Source: Lasioglossum baleicum
Taxonomy: Eukaryota; Arthropoda; Insecta; Hymenoptera; Halictidae
Direction of reading: 5' to 3'
NCBI RefSeq assembly: GCF_051020765.1
Contig: NC_134943.1
Location: forward strand, 4,526,001-4,590,000
DNA: 64,000 nt
Below the pieces are notes generated by a model. The model made no database searches and was not told where the DNA came from. It saw nothing but the letters and a program-made list of their open reading frames with translations. The translations under genes and the position numbers were made by a program. The stretch's first letter is position 1. Each line of letters begins with the position of its first letter. This document shows, piece by piece, positions 1 through 12,200 of this stretch.

Positions 1-187
1 CAGAGCCGAGCAAGAGAGAAAGAGAGAGAGATAGAGAGAGAGACAGAAGTATTCCGAGGGGTTGCAAACGTGAAAGGAAGGAAGGCGGAGCTGATAAGGC
101 GATAACGCGGCTGCCGGGATGCGGCACGAGGAGCCGCTAAGCTGCAGCTAACACGTGGCGACTCCGCACGCACTCCGCGATCGCTAG
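1..187 (+). other. Possible 5'UTR exon at window edge (GA-rich, ends at a splice donor)
   Basis: The first 187 bases are purine-rich, with GA repeats at about 13-45, followed by GC-rich sequence that ends in TAG|GTGAGC, a good donor site. This is the usual look of an insect noncoding first exon. If real, it could be a leader exon of the plus-strand ZP gene, which would make that gene at least 40 kb long, or of an unseen gene. No open frame supports coding. This is inference from composition and one splice signal only. Confidence 0.22.
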
Positions 188-2764
188 GTGAGCCTTATAT
201 TCTCGTGCAAAGGAGCTCATTATCCGTGACTCCTTTGCCCGTGATCTTCTCGCTGAACCTACCCGTTAATTAAATTTACACCGAACGATTCCGATCGAAT
301 CGAGTAGAGTCGATGCCGAGTGTACTCCAATTTAAACGGCAACGCAAACGCTTCCGTTCATTTCGCCTTTTTGCGAGCGCAACGGAACCGATTAGATCGC
401 TTTCACACACGACGAATCGCGATTCACGTATCACAAATACAAACCACACATATCATTCCCGAGCGCGTACTTCGTATGAAACGTAGCTCGCGAATGGGGA
501 TTCGTCTGTCTCCATGTGAAAGGTCGGTTACTCTGAGATTTGAGGCTTTCGGGTGTAAGCCTATTCTCGGTATCAGTGTGTCTTCGAACCCCTACGTCGA
601 AGCTAGCTACAATGCTTGCGAAACGTTGGGAAACTAATCCCACTAGGACACGGCTTACACCCGAAAGTCTCGACAGTGAGATCTGTAAGGGCTCTTATTG
701 TTAGGACTTCGCAGGCGACCGGGTAACACGCGAGAAATGGTCTGCGTGGTTCCCCTGGCGTTTCCTACTACCGGGCATCCCATCGAAACCCCACCGAAGT
801 CCTATACCGCCACGACAGTTCATGCAAACGGTGATATTCGGCTGTCGATGTTAACGCGCGTGCGGATAGAACGGACCAGGACGAAACAGCCGAGCGGATA
901 AGGTTCTCGTACGAGGAAATCGGGTGGGGAGGGAATGTGGTCGGTCGGCAGGCAAGGAGGCCTCACCAAATTTTCGTGCCGCTGTTCTGGACGCAATGTG
1001 CCTCGAATCTCCACGTGCTTCGAAATCGTCCCTCTTCCTCTATCCCCTATCCTCTCCTCCGTCCCACGGTGTGCTCTCGCCGTCCTCGTCGATCGCGGGC
1101 ACAGAGGCTCCGTTCCCGCGGGCCTCTTTTCCTCTTCATCTCTCTCGTGCTCTCTCTCTCACTCTCTTTCTTTCTCTTTCACTCATTCTTCTTTCTCTTT
1201 CTCTCTCGCTCGCACCGGTCTTACCGTCTGTCCGTCCCGTGTCTCTTCTCTCTTTCCCATGTCGGCCTCTCTTTCTCTTATTCTTCATCGGAGCTGAGTG
1301 GAGCACCCAACCGCTCTTCGCGGTGCCCTGAGACGCCGAAGAGTTAGCACGCGCATTCCGGTTAGCGGTCCGACGAACGCTTAACCGTTGCTGTTCTCCT
1401 CCCTACTCGACATCGCCTGGTATCGCTCGCCACTGTCATTCAATGACTCCGCCGCGCTACGGCCGCGTTCGAGGTGCTCGAACGCGATGAAGGTCGGAAA
1501 CGATCGAAGGGAACCGCCGCCGATTAAGATTGCGTGATCCCATCCAGGAAGCGGACGGAATCGCGTGAATCTCTTTTCTTGATACCCCCGTCGCGTCGGG
1601 TCGCGTCGCCTCGTCTGTGTAGATCGAGACGGGCTCGAGACGGATTGAGTCACTTTGAATATATGACGTAACAACCCGATCGGTTTAAATGATACTCGGG
1701 AACCTGAAATTCCGCGATCGGCCAACACCGCTAGCCCCTTCGGGGGACCATCCGTTGGCCCTGTATCTGGCACAAGGACAGATACCGTGGAACCTCGATT
1801 ATACGAACTGAACGGGAAAACGTGAGAATAATTCAATGGCGGCTTCACGCTATAAGAAATTCTTTCTGTGATGTACATTGTTTCTTGATTTCTTTCTATT
1901 ATTGAAATATTATTATTCTAAATATATTATTCATTACGAACATGGTTATAACAAGATGTGTATCTAAATCTCACATTGATAGGTAATTATTATTATTATT
2001 TCTGCTTTGACACGAAACGAAGCATGTTGCGATATTGACACTATATTTATTAGAAGAATAAAATACATCTAAATTTTACCAGTTACTAAATTATTCGATG
2101 AGACACGTTTCTACAAACAATTTTAAAGGCTAGAATACATAATACTTGTACATTTTATTACTATACGATGTCCTAAGATATTTGTAAAAATATATTTCAT
2201 GAAGAAAAATGCCTAATGAACAAAAATGGTATAATACAATTATAAAATCAGTATTATTAACTAAATTTTGCCAGAAAATAAATTCTATTTGACATAATTT
2301 TTCCAAAAGCAAACATTTCAGCGATCGAAACAATTCATCGTGGACATAAAACGATCCAGTAGATCACAGCGGTAAACGGTCTCCGCATTACTTCCCGGTT
2401 TCCAAAGACCACGAAATTTGTCAAGATTCCGAGAGACCCAGGTATCAGATACAATAGCCGACGATTCGTATCTTTATTTTCGATTTGGGAATACGATCAG
2501 TCCTCGCCGGACCCGGAATATCTGTTTGAATGGTGTTAAACGCGGTATCTCGTCTCGCGATCGCGATTCTCACGTGCGTGGAAGACCGGCGACGAGCTGC
2601 TTCTGATGCACCCTGGAAATGTTGCTGTTTTAAATGCGCATACGATTCTGCTGCACAGCGAAACGTTTCCTATATGACGATGTAATCTGCGGAATCGAAC
2701 GAGGATCAAACGTTGCTATAAGACGGAGTCACATATTGTGCCGAAATTTAACAACAATGTCATA
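188..2764. other. Gene-poor stretch with an inverted repeat and a polypyrimidine tract
   Basis: No recognisable protein is encoded. A near-perfect 18-bp inverted repeat pairs 544-561 with 652-669 (one internal mismatch around a TTCGGGTGTAAGCC core). A strongly pyrimidine-rich tract (CTCT/TTTC) covers about 1130-1280 and keeps several frames open by composition. A 165-codon open frame on the minus strand at 1381-1878 resembles nothing I know. From about 1880 the DNA turns sharply AT-rich. Confidence 0.5.
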
Positions 2765-3320
2765 CGAGGTGTGATCAAATTCTGTCAGTTTTCTTGCAAC
2801 TATATCAAACCAAATTTAATGACTTTGCTCCTTTAATGGCCCTTGTGCATCAGTCTGCTTGCTTAACACTTACTACATGCCACTTAACAGAAGAATTATT
2901 ACATGGCTCTGCTATTTGACAATGTACAAAAAATCGAATGAAACCAAACAAAATTCAAGAAGATTCTATTAATCAGCGAATTATTATTTTGTAAACCTAC
3001 AGCGTGCACAATCTCACATGAGATTCCAAACGCTTAACACTAAACCTACCACCACCGGTCGAAATGGCCGGTTCCAGATTTATTATTTTACAATTATTGA
3101 AATAATAAAAATGATTTTATAAGAATTGATTGCATAAATATCGTTAGCAGAGCACGTATTATAATAGGAGCCGCACAAAGTCTAAATAAAATCAATCTTG
3201 TCACTTTTATAAGGAAACATGTACCAGTTACTTGTAAGGCTCGGTAGGTTTAGTGATAATATAAAAAGGAACTTTATCTTGTGTCTTTGCAGACACCGAT
3301 TTCTTTCTGATCACACCTTG
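2765..3320. mobile_element. Mariner/Tc1-type MITE, about 556 bp, carrying a nested element
   Basis: The left end reads CGAGGTGTGATCAAATT after a TA, and the right end is the inverted CTGATCACACCTTG followed by TA. TA duplications plus inverted GGTGTGATCA ends are typical of the Tc1/mariner group. No transposase frame remains inside, so it would be non-autonomous. A second element with its own 13-bp inverted repeats lies within it at 3036-3257. The family label comes from the TA sites and end sequence only. Confidence 0.5.
3036..3257. mobile_element. Small inverted-repeat element nested in the mariner-type MITE
   Basis: CACTAAACCTACC at 3038-3050 is exactly inverted as GGTAGGTTTAGTG at 3243-3255. 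Just inside the left repeat is ACCGGTCGAAATGGCCGGT, a small hairpin. The interior is AT-rich and noncoding. Its position wholly inside 2765-3320 indicates insertion into that older element. Confidence 0.5.
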
Positions 3321-4084
3321 TAAATACGAAAGCCGAAATTTAGTGACAATGTCCGCGACTGGATTTTCGGTTCGGACACGTTCTGCGATGTAAAGGTGGA
3401 CCGAATCAAGTAGTCCCGATACATACATACATGTCCCAGCGCCGAATATACGAGCAAAAAAACACCTTGTACACCTGGCTACACGCCGCTCGAGAATTCG
3501 TTTCGGAGATCCGCTGAGTCATTGATTTCGTAGCATCCCGAGCCCATTTCCGAGAGGCTTTCAGGGCGTCTCCGTGGCAACTATATTAAATATTTATGTA
3601 TGTACTTTATTTGCGGGAACGTGTCCAATTATGTGCACAATGAACGAAAGGATATATTATTCTTCTGAATAATGGACCGTTTCCGGGATTTTATGAATGT
3701 GAATCCGTGTCCCCGGATTGCTTTAAAATTCGCCAGGACTGTACATTGACTGTTAGGGGGGTATTTAAAAATTTGTTTGCGTCGTTACGGCCGATCGCCG
3801 CGGGTTTTATGTATTTATAATGCGCAAACGGAATGCGCGCAAATCGACCGCGGTTGAAATTTTAATCAAGATTACGGCTGTTTTCGAGATTCAACTTTTT
3901 TCCGTATATATCCCGCGCGGTTAAGGATGCAAACTTTCTTATCCTGGGGTCTTTGTAGACTAATTGGGGACATGTTTTTACGAGCACGTCCCCGGATACA
4001 TTTGTGTGTTGCTTCTTTCGGCCATAATGGTTTGCTATCGATACCGATGAACACGCGAATGAAGTGCTAAGACCAACTCAAGTA
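3321..4084. other. Noncoding spacer between mobile elements
   Basis: Mixed composition with no frame that resembles a known protein and no RNA gene recognised. Short open frames on the minus strand here look like chance. Confidence 0.4.
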
Positions 4085-4446
4085 TTAGGTTGGCAACTAA
4101 TAAGGAAAGGACCCCAAATGTCCGACTTCGATTTTGATAATTTTTTGTGAGACGATGGTATATGGATCCCTAGTGATGTCTGCAAAATATTAGGTGTGGT
4201 TACTCAATAGTTTTAAAGATATAAACATTTGGGGCCCTTCGCTTGTAAGATCGCGACCTCCACATTTTCCCCAACAAAGTCATTTATATATATTTTTGAA
4301 GCACGAGTATTTTATATCAAATTAATCGCAAAATTCGGAGCTTTCCAATGATATACAGTTCAAAAGGAATGGTCACTGAATGAGGTTATAATGATACGAT
4401 AAAAGAATTACGAAACAAAAGGACGCGAATTTAGATGCCAACCTAA
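4085..4446. mobile_element. Mariner-derived MITE, 362 bp, TTAGGTTGGCA ends
   Basis: The element begins TTAGGTTGGCAACTAATAAG after TA (4083-4084) and ends in the inverted ATGCCAACCTAA followed by TA (4447-4448). Similarity continues imperfectly inside the first 11 bases. TTAGGTTGGCAACTAA is, from memory, the terminal sequence of mariner elements in bees, ants and other insects. The interior has no transposase frame, so this is an internally deleted, non-autonomous copy. Confidence 0.7.
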
Positions 4447-5738
4447 TAGTTTCAGTCAATTAGTGTTACTTTCAATCGAATGAATATATTCATGTGAGAG
4501 TTCACTCGATAAGAGCGAGATGAAGCTTATTAACCCTGAAGAGTTACTCTGTTAGACTAAGAAGTACCACATATTCCTAAGAGCTTCATTAAAATTTACT
4601 TATCTTTAGGTATATTGTTTAAGATTACAAAACCTGGTAGTTTAAAAGACGTAAACGATATTTTAGACTGTGTCTTGCAATATGAAAATCAGTGTACAGT
4701 TTTCACCGGGGTCATGAGAGACCTCAGATATACTGGCAATCTGAAAGATAGAATAATTAAGAAAAGCAGAACGAACTTTCTAGGTTTCCCTTCATAAATT
4801 TAATATATTGACGTCATTATATATTATTCCTTGAACGAGGATAGCTTGTAAAATTTAGCTGAGAAACCTAAAAGTGCTTTGAGCAGTTAAAACACAATTA
4901 CCATAAAAATGTCAGCGTCCTAATCGCGATTTGAATACCAGTCTTCCTCGCAAAACAGGAATCAATAGCCTACGCGTTAACATTTGACACGTTATTGGAA
5001 TTCGTCCTTCGAGGAATATCATTTTCCTAAAAAGGAATCTAAATATTAGCGATGGTGCTAACACGACTCGGCGTTAGGATAGCGGTCGTTTTAGAAAAGA
5101 CCATAATCGAACGGAATTGAATTACAAATGACGTCCGGGTTCAAGATCTCGTAAGGTTCCTTAACCTCGCGGCGTTTTCGTCAAAATCGTAAATCACACC
5201 GATCGTTTAGACAACGCCTATTAAATTGTGTACAGTCTGCGAATTTATGTAGATTGATTAGGGAACAGGGAAACGGTGTTTGGAGGTTCGAGGACATTTT
5301 TCGCAGTGGCAGCCATCGGTTCACAATGGCCGAGCAACCGCTTTCCGAGGCTTACCCGCGGCGGGCATTCTTCTTTTAAAATTTGCATCGAAATAAGTCG
5401 CCGAACGTCCGTTTGCAATCGCCGCGCCGTCGTTGGCGGGCAAAAGGAGTATACTAACGGTTTTCGAACAGGTGTCATCTCTTTTTTTCCGCGCTTCATG
5501 AAATATTCACCAGGCATACGATTACGTTAGTAGCGAGCACTAATACGTGCGTTGTGTAGGGACATTCAACCTCTTGGCCGCGACATTGGAATCACGCCCG
5601 ACATAACTTTGCATTCGATTGGCGGCCATATTTCTTCAGGAATTAACCCCTTGAACCAGGCGCACCGGATCCTCTTGTTTTGACACTTTTGATAACATTT
5701 ACAGCGACAAATGTCGTTCTTGTAGATGGTTATTTTAA
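4447..5738. other. Noncoding spacer
   Basis: No recognisable gene. TTAACCCCTTGAACC at about 5645 resembles one end of a TTAA-type element, but I could not find its partner to the right. Open frames on both strands at 5245-5530 are mirror-frame coincidences. Confidence 0.4.
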
Positions 5739-6121
5739 CCTGTTCGCTGCCACTGTCACAAATATTCTTTCTTCTGCGAAACTGTTTTAACCCCTTGCCG
5801 TTTTTTGACGAGCCAGACTCGTGATGAAGGTTTTTAACAAAGTCTAACAAATATGAATGTTACGCGTTTCATTTTAGACGAAACAAAATTTGATTCGTTT
5901 GTAATCAATATTTAAGCATTAAAATAAATGTAGCCACACAAAAGATATATATTTTCTTTTCCCTTCTACGACATTTTTGTGCATAAAGACGTTTTAATCA
6001 CTGTAACTGTAAAGAAAATGGTACGGCAAGGGGTTAATAATTCAAAATTGAGTACGTTGCATTTAATAAAACTTTCGAACAAGGAAGGAAAGCAACGAAA
6101 AAAATGCTGGTAGCGAACGTG
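5739..6121. mobile_element. TTAA-flanked MITE (piggyBac-type), outer of a nested pair
   Basis: TTAA at 5735-5738 is followed by CCTGTTCGCTGCCA. On the right, TGGTAGCGAACGTG is followed by TTAA at 6122-6125. The ends match at 11 of 14 positions when inverted. TTAA target duplications with short inverted ends starting with C are the signature of piggyBac-type transposition. There is no transposase frame. The element encloses another TTAA element at 5791-6033. Confidence 0.5.
5791..6033. mobile_element. TTAA-flanked MITE (piggyBac-type), inner, 243 bp
   Basis: TTAA (5787-5790) is followed by CCCCTTGCCGT, and the exact inverse ACGGCAAGGGG is followed by TTAA (6034-6037). The TTAA-plus-11-bp inverted ends are perfect, suggesting a fairly young insertion. 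It sits inside the element at 5739-6121. No coding capacity. Confidence 0.7.
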
Positions 6122-8404
6122 TTAAAAACAACTTTACAAATGTCATTCTTGTGTGAGAGATCTTGACTTGCAGTGATTTCACCGCAAACATTTTCCGAGT
6201 CACTCGAGACGAGACAAAATCAGTGAAGAAATGAATATTAATCGCGAATAAATCAGCGCAGTTAATAACACAATGGATAAGATCACGACTGACACACTTA
6301 CATACATAAACACAGGAACGAGATGTCCGACGGTGGATAGAACGTAAACGCTAATAAGTTTCGAAAGCACACAATTGATTTTACAGTTGATAATTTGGAA
6401 CAAGAAAGGTTATGTCCGACATTCTTGTATATGCAAATGTGAACAGAGAAAGATTGAGACATCCGTGATACAATTACGATTCCGGTGCTTTGGTCGCCTT
6501 CTCACGCAATCCCCTAACGAGGCACTGAAGAATCACTTGAGTTACATGCTAATTTTATTTAAATTTGTATGGAATATCATTTTTAGACAACCGTTCATAA
6601 CTGGAGTAAAAACAACTGTCTACGTTCAAGATGGAATACATACTTCTCTAAAAGATACGGTTGAAAAGAGAAATATAATTGCACATTATTTTTATTTTTA
6701 AAAATAATACGATTTTCCAACAATAAACATCCAGAAACCCACAATGAATGATGAATAGAAATGGTTAAAACATAGAATGCAACTTAAAAGCAGACATTGT
6801 TATATTTTTCGATTAGCAGATTAACGACTCAAATAATAGGAACGAGTTTAATGTCCGTCTAATTACGTGCAACCATTCAGAAAGATTGAATCTGTACTAG
6901 ACGGCAGAAGTAGCCATCCGTTCACCTTTCTAGGCTAATATCCACTATAGTTTCCCCATAAAACAAGTCTTAAGTTTCACTTAAATTGCGCTCGTTTTAA
7001 TTGTCAAACTTTCAAATATTTTTATTAGTATCTTACGATTAACAGTAAGTAGGCTTGTTGAAGGAAGATCGAAATGATGTTCAATGTTATGCAGAATTCG
7101 GATACAGCACTGCATTTCCGGTACATTCTGGTAAGATTGCGTGTTGTGCGGATTGTACAACGATACGTGTCTTACATACCGGTATTATCTTATCTTATTT
7201 AATTATTCCAATACCATCCGACAACTCGTCAACGACCTGAATATGTAAATTACTCAACAGTGATTATGTTAGAGTATCCGGATTCGCGTTTACATTTAAC
7301 TGCTTGATCGACTGGTTCTTCTCGTTTTCTTCTGCTTACGAATCATTGTAAAAATAATGACAAATTTATTCAGTATAAAATACAGTTCTCAACGTAGAGT
7401 TCCAAGTTTGAATTTATCACTGAATGAATAATAGAATTAGCTTCTATTCTATTTAAAAATAATCATTGCGTATTTTAAAAAAATATCTGTATATTGATTA
7501 AATATATATTCTAAAAAATAGAATATTATTTTAAAGTTAAAAGTTAAAGAAAAAGGTAGAAATGCACATTACTATAAAAAATGTATACGAAGCAAATTAC
7601 ATTTTACGCAATTATGTCAAAACTGAGTAAGTGCCATTTAAAACAGGAGACAAAATAAAACGAATTAGAAGAACTGAAGAATGGCAAGACATTTCTTTCA
7701 ACTTACTAAAATTATCAGACAGGGAAAGACATTTCTAAATTGAAATTACTATTTTGATTAACTGAAACGTGTCGCCACAAGAATCAATAACGGTGAAGCC
7801 GTTCAAAAGATCAATCGCCCCACTAAATCTTAACATTTCGTTCCACGAAATAAATTACTCTGATTTCCATGCTGGTTCAGCAGTCAACGCGCCGGGCGTT
7901 AATTTCATCCTATCGGCTTTCCTGTGCGAGAAAAAAAAATTAGATTCGCTTAATTCGTTTTCACGGTGCCACCAGATTACGCGACCCGCTGTCGGACAGT
8001 GAAAAACGTCGACTTCCCATTGACGCGGAATCGCAAAAAAGTTAAAAGCATTGGCTGAGATTAACTCCCGAGGAGGCCTCGCGATAGCGTTAAACCGCGG
8101 GCGCGACCGGTGCGGTGGATTTCACGGCTTTCGCATTGCACGGTGCGAAAACGGCAATATCGATCATCGGTCGCCGACTTCCCGCTGCATACCCTGTGCA
8201 CAAATGCGTCTGTACATGCGTCTATACGCTGCCGCTCAAAACCATGTGGACGCTTGCATTTTTTCGACAATCGGTTACGTACTTTTTCATTACGAAATTA
8301 TTTTATTCAAATTAATACTTATAAAATTAATCCTTCAGGGACGATGATGGATTATCAGATTGTTACGTTATATGATGTTAAAGATTTTATAATATCATTT
8401 AGAC
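6122..8404. other. AT-rich noncoding DNA
   Basis: No convincing gene or RNA. A 108-codon frame at 6375-6701 has a weak similarity to the tail of LINE reverse transcriptases (an RFRCFGRLL stretch), too little to call. The remainder is low-complexity AT-rich sequence with scattered short frames. Confidence 0.4.
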
Positions 8405-8583
8405 CAGTGGTTCTTAACCTTTTTGAAGTCAGGGAACACTTTTGATTATATGAAAAATTTGCGCAACACCAAAATTATTCCAGAATAAAACAAAAACATC
8501 CCGCGTAGAAATAAATATATTTTAGAAAATATATTATTAAATATATTTAATATATTTTGTGGAACACCGGTTAAGAACCAGTG
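8405..8583. mobile_element. hAT-type MITE, 179 bp, with 8-bp target duplication
   Basis: The left end CAGTGGTTCTTAACC and the inverted right end CACTGGTTCTTAACC match at 14 of 15 bases. The flanking octamers are ATTTAGAC (8397-8404) and ATTTAGGC (8584-8591), 7 of 8 identical. CAGTGGTTCTTAACC ends with 8-bp duplications are characteristic of hAT elements. The interior is AT-rich and noncoding. Confidence 0.75.
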
Positions 8584-8591
8584 ATTTAGGC

Positions 8592-11570
8592 AGTCAGACA
8601 GTTGATGTCTTATGTCCTAGTATGAAGACCTAAATGTCTTGATATTCTAAAGCGAACAATCATGCATCTAATCGCACCTAGTAATCTGACCTTTTGCAAT
8701 AAATTTTTTAAACCTTCCTCAAAGACCCTGACGGGTGTTTGGCAGACCCTCGTACTACGACAAAATTCGCTAAAAATTTTTCAATATTCTTCAGAGTAAG
8801 TACGAAGTACTGACGTTGTCCTTGAGCGGTTAATGTTTTGCAGACCCTCGTAGCACGCGATAAAATTTGCTAAAAATTTGCAGAAATCTAACGAGGTAAA
8901 GTGCTTGATAGATTTAGTGCTGATGGACCCGTAACAATTTTCAGGTGATTGCAATTACGAAAGTGTCCACATGGTTTTGAGCGGCGGTGTATATCGCGAA
9001 AGCGTTATCGCATTCTGGTCCGGTGACAGTGGCGGCGCAGCCTATAATACTTTACGCATCGAGCATCGCAAATACTGGTTAGGGCCGTAATCGGAGCGGG
9101 GTTACGCGTTGCGGGTGCGTGTGCGTACACACGCGGTCGCGTATCATTTACAGTGGACAGTCCGAGGAAGCGAGCAGAATCGAGCGGGTACGAGCGAGTA
9201 TAAGCGAGCATGAGCGAGCAAACGCGCTCCCGCACTTGAAAACCGGTATCGCCGTAGATTCGTGCCATTATCCATTAACTACCAAGGTATTACGTTCATT
9301 TGACACGCTATCCGCACTCGCAACCGGCACACTGTAACAATTCCACCGACGCGACGCGTCGCGACGCGCGTACACGCACGCCTCTCTAAGCGTGTGCGTA
9401 TGCATGGCGTGGTCACGCGTATATGATCCAGGCTCGTTACCAGACATACTCCTCGCTCGCTGAGGATTCTCATTAATTTCTAACGAAGACGCCGGATGAA
9501 AAAATCCGCGTGACTTCGCGCGGAAACGGAGCAACGCGGTGCCGCGTTAACCCAGTTTCCCCTATGCGCTCTATAGCGTCCCCGTAGCCAGGCCGAACGA
9601 GGATAATGACGCATCGCGACAGCTGTCGGTTTTGCGGTGAACGATTGGGGCCTCGACACGCCGAGATGATCATAGAATTCCTTGGACCGTGCCAGGATGA
9701 ATTTCAATCGATTCCAAGGAAGCGAAAACCCCAGGTCGAGACCGCAGCTCCGATTTGGCTACCGTGACCCCTCATGAGGTCAGAAATGGGACACCCAGTA
9801 TTTTCTACTTGTCATTTTTCGATGTATTTTTAATCCTTCAGTGCACAAGTGAATTTTTGTTCCAATCAGATTGCTACCATTTTATACGCAAAATGTGGGT
9901 TTAATAATTACAATTATCAAAACACTGTGAAAGTGTGCAACGTTTCTGCACAAAGTACATACGGGTCAGCTTGTCCCAAGTAGCCATAACTTTTTCATTC
10001 TGGAAATGTATATGCATTCACATATATTCGAATAGTGTGCAATATTATAATAAAGCGACAAGCGATTTCTACAAATTGTCGCCTTTGTTTCCATATTATT
10101 CGTAAAATACGTGCCCGACAATTGTCTGTACAGTGGACGAAGGTTAATATAAAAATTAATAACGTTCCTTCGCACAGATCAGAATAAGAAAATTGAACAC
10201 CATCCGCGGAGGCGTTCAATCATCGCCAGGTGTTGAGGAAATTTCCTGACAACCCCTATCTTCTCCGTTCATAGAATTAAAAGTGATCCGATACTTTGTC
10301 ATATTACCTAAGAACTTTCGCAATTTTCCCGTTAAATTATCTTGAAATATTATTTGACTGACTGAAATAAAAGTGAAGAAATGATTAGAAAAAGACCAAG
10401 CATTAAACTAGTAGACTCTTAATTTAATAAAATAACGCTTTCACTACCACGTTAATCACGTACACTTGACAGTATCGTTTTATCAAACTTCCCATAGAAT
10501 ACGCTAAAAATGAACAAAAATGTAACTGTCAAGAGAAAAGGATATCAATTTTTACCATGAATCTCACGAATCGACAGTGTCCAGCATCGAGTTATCTGAA
10601 ATCTAATCTCTTAGAGATTCCGATCGGCTGTCCGCCGTCATAGCAAGAGCAACTCGCATTGCTCTTCCTCGCATCAGTGTGATCGACGGCGATCTGACCC
10701 GTGCGATCAACTTCTGCTTATCACATTAGCGCGTCCCAGATGCGCGGATGCTTTCCATCCGCGTGTACGAGCGACGGTAGCCTACATCATCCTTATTATG
10801 ATACAACCTTGATCGTAAATTCTTGGCACAATGAACCTACTTCGCCGTACACATGTCGGCGATCTCACCGCGGATCAAATTGATTTCTATGGATTAATAG
10901 GGGACGCCGCCGTCGTCGCCGCCGCCGCTGAGCCGCGATCCTGAAGAACACCTGACGGAGTGGCAGTAACGGGTTTCTGAATAGCCGCCGCGACTTCCTA
11001 CACATGGTGTCCACGCGTCGGTCCTATACTTTGCGGTAGAATGGAACTCGTTGATCGGAACTCGCCGGTATCGGCGTACTTTCCATTCACGATGCTCTCT
11101 TATCGAGCGACGGCGGCCGCGTGGCACAATGCATATACACACGTCGGTATTTAATGCTGGGTTTACGGAGCAGTGATGACAGAAATTTGTAGCAATTTTT
11201 GCTATAATTTCCAACCAAAGAAATAAATTCGTTTACTAATTCCTCAGAATATCTTTACAGTCTCAATAATCGAAAAATAGAGACACAACCCCGCAAACCT
11301 AGTGTTAAGGGAATCTGTCGGTCTAAAGTGCCATTTTGTACGCCTTGGGAATTTTAACTGGTATATAATTTTGAACTAAAATTTTTTAAAGAACCAAAAA
11401 AAGAATGAGAGACCCATCTTTACCGTTTTAGAGTATCATAAAAATGATTCCAGTCGAACGGTTAAGTATTTTCGCCTAAAAGAATGATATTACATGGTCC
11501 AAATAATAGAGAATGTGTATGCGAAATTTCAATACGAAACAATTATCCAATATCGTTGGAAAAATGTTGA
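8592..11570. other. Noncoding region with short repeats
   Basis: Besides the direct repeats at 8742-8880, a 21-bp sequence at 8231-8251 is exactly inverted at 8965-8985. A decamer-like imperfect tandem (GAGCGAGYAT type) lies at about 9170-9225. Short hairpins occur at about 10,743-10,763 (CGCGGATG / CATCCGCG). The GC-rich patches near 9.0-9.6 kb and 10.6-11.1 kb hold no recognisable protein. Confidence 0.4.
8742..8880 (+). repeat. Two diverged direct repeats, period about 98 bp
   Basis: GCAGACCCTCGTA followed by CAAAATTCGCTAAAAATTT (from 8742) recurs as GCAGACCCTCGTA followed by TAAAATTTGCTAAAAATTT (from 8840). The blocks are similar over roughly 40 bases each. This looks like a decayed two-unit tandem repeat; no function is apparent. 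Confidence 0.5.
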
Positions 11571-11579
11571 AACGAGGCC

Positions 11580-12200
11580 TATAAAATGACGCTCCAGACC
11601 AGAAGACCCCCTTAGATGCAAGTGTAGGTGCAAGCTGCATTCACGCAGCTGCATTCACACGGTCGAATGACCGGCGCGTGCAGTGCAGTCCGCGTAATAC
11701 GCGGCTGCCACGCAGCCTTCACCCGAGAGGATCGGTACAAGAGATGGACATACCGCACGCGATAATTGCTCATCGTCGCGCCAAGCCGAGCCGAGCCGAG
11801 CCGAGCAAAGCGGAAAAGTGCTGAGCAGAGCAGAGAGCGGAGTCGAGAAAGGTTGGCCTCTCCGCCGCTGCCGCGCAGACTGCGATCACTGGGTCACATT
11901 AACCGTTAATGTTAACATAACCGATCCCGATCGCGGTGAATGGATCGTAAAGTCAATTACGCGCTCGGTTACGACTCGCACGAATCTCCTCGCGCGCGCT
12001 CGTGCTACGGCCACGCTCGTTTCGTTCTCCGTATTCTATTCGATTTACCAAGCTATAAATTCTTGGCCAACTCGACTCTCGGAGGCAACAGTTTGCGGCC
12101 GAGCACATGGGAGCCGAAGGTCACCGCCGGTTAGGATATTAGGTGATTCGGTTCGTTCACCGGATGGAATTAATGGTCTATTCCTGTCGACTTATCGTAG
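11580..12200 (+). promoter_or_regulatory. Candidate promoter/leader block with TATA box and GCCGA tandem
   Basis: TATAAAA occurs at 11,580-11,586 in GGCCTATAAAATGACG, followed by several hundred bases of GC- and CpG-rich sequence in an otherwise AT-rich area. About four copies of GCCGA lie at 11,785-11,806. This is what a start region with an untranslated leader can look like, and the plus-strand ZP gene lies downstream. No transcript evidence exists here and no splice donor clearly ends the block. Confidence 0.2.

Noticed and set aside
924..1347. Three overlapping Ser/Leu-rich frames
   Set aside because: They come from a CT-rich low-complexity tract read in three phases.
1381..1878. 165-codon open frame on the minus strand
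   Set aside because: No recognisable domain, a GC-rich patch with low stop density, and no supporting splice or start context.
6375..6701. Possible LINE reverse transcriptase tail
   Set aside because: Only a short RFRCFGRLL-like stretch is suggestive; no other conserved RT motif is present.
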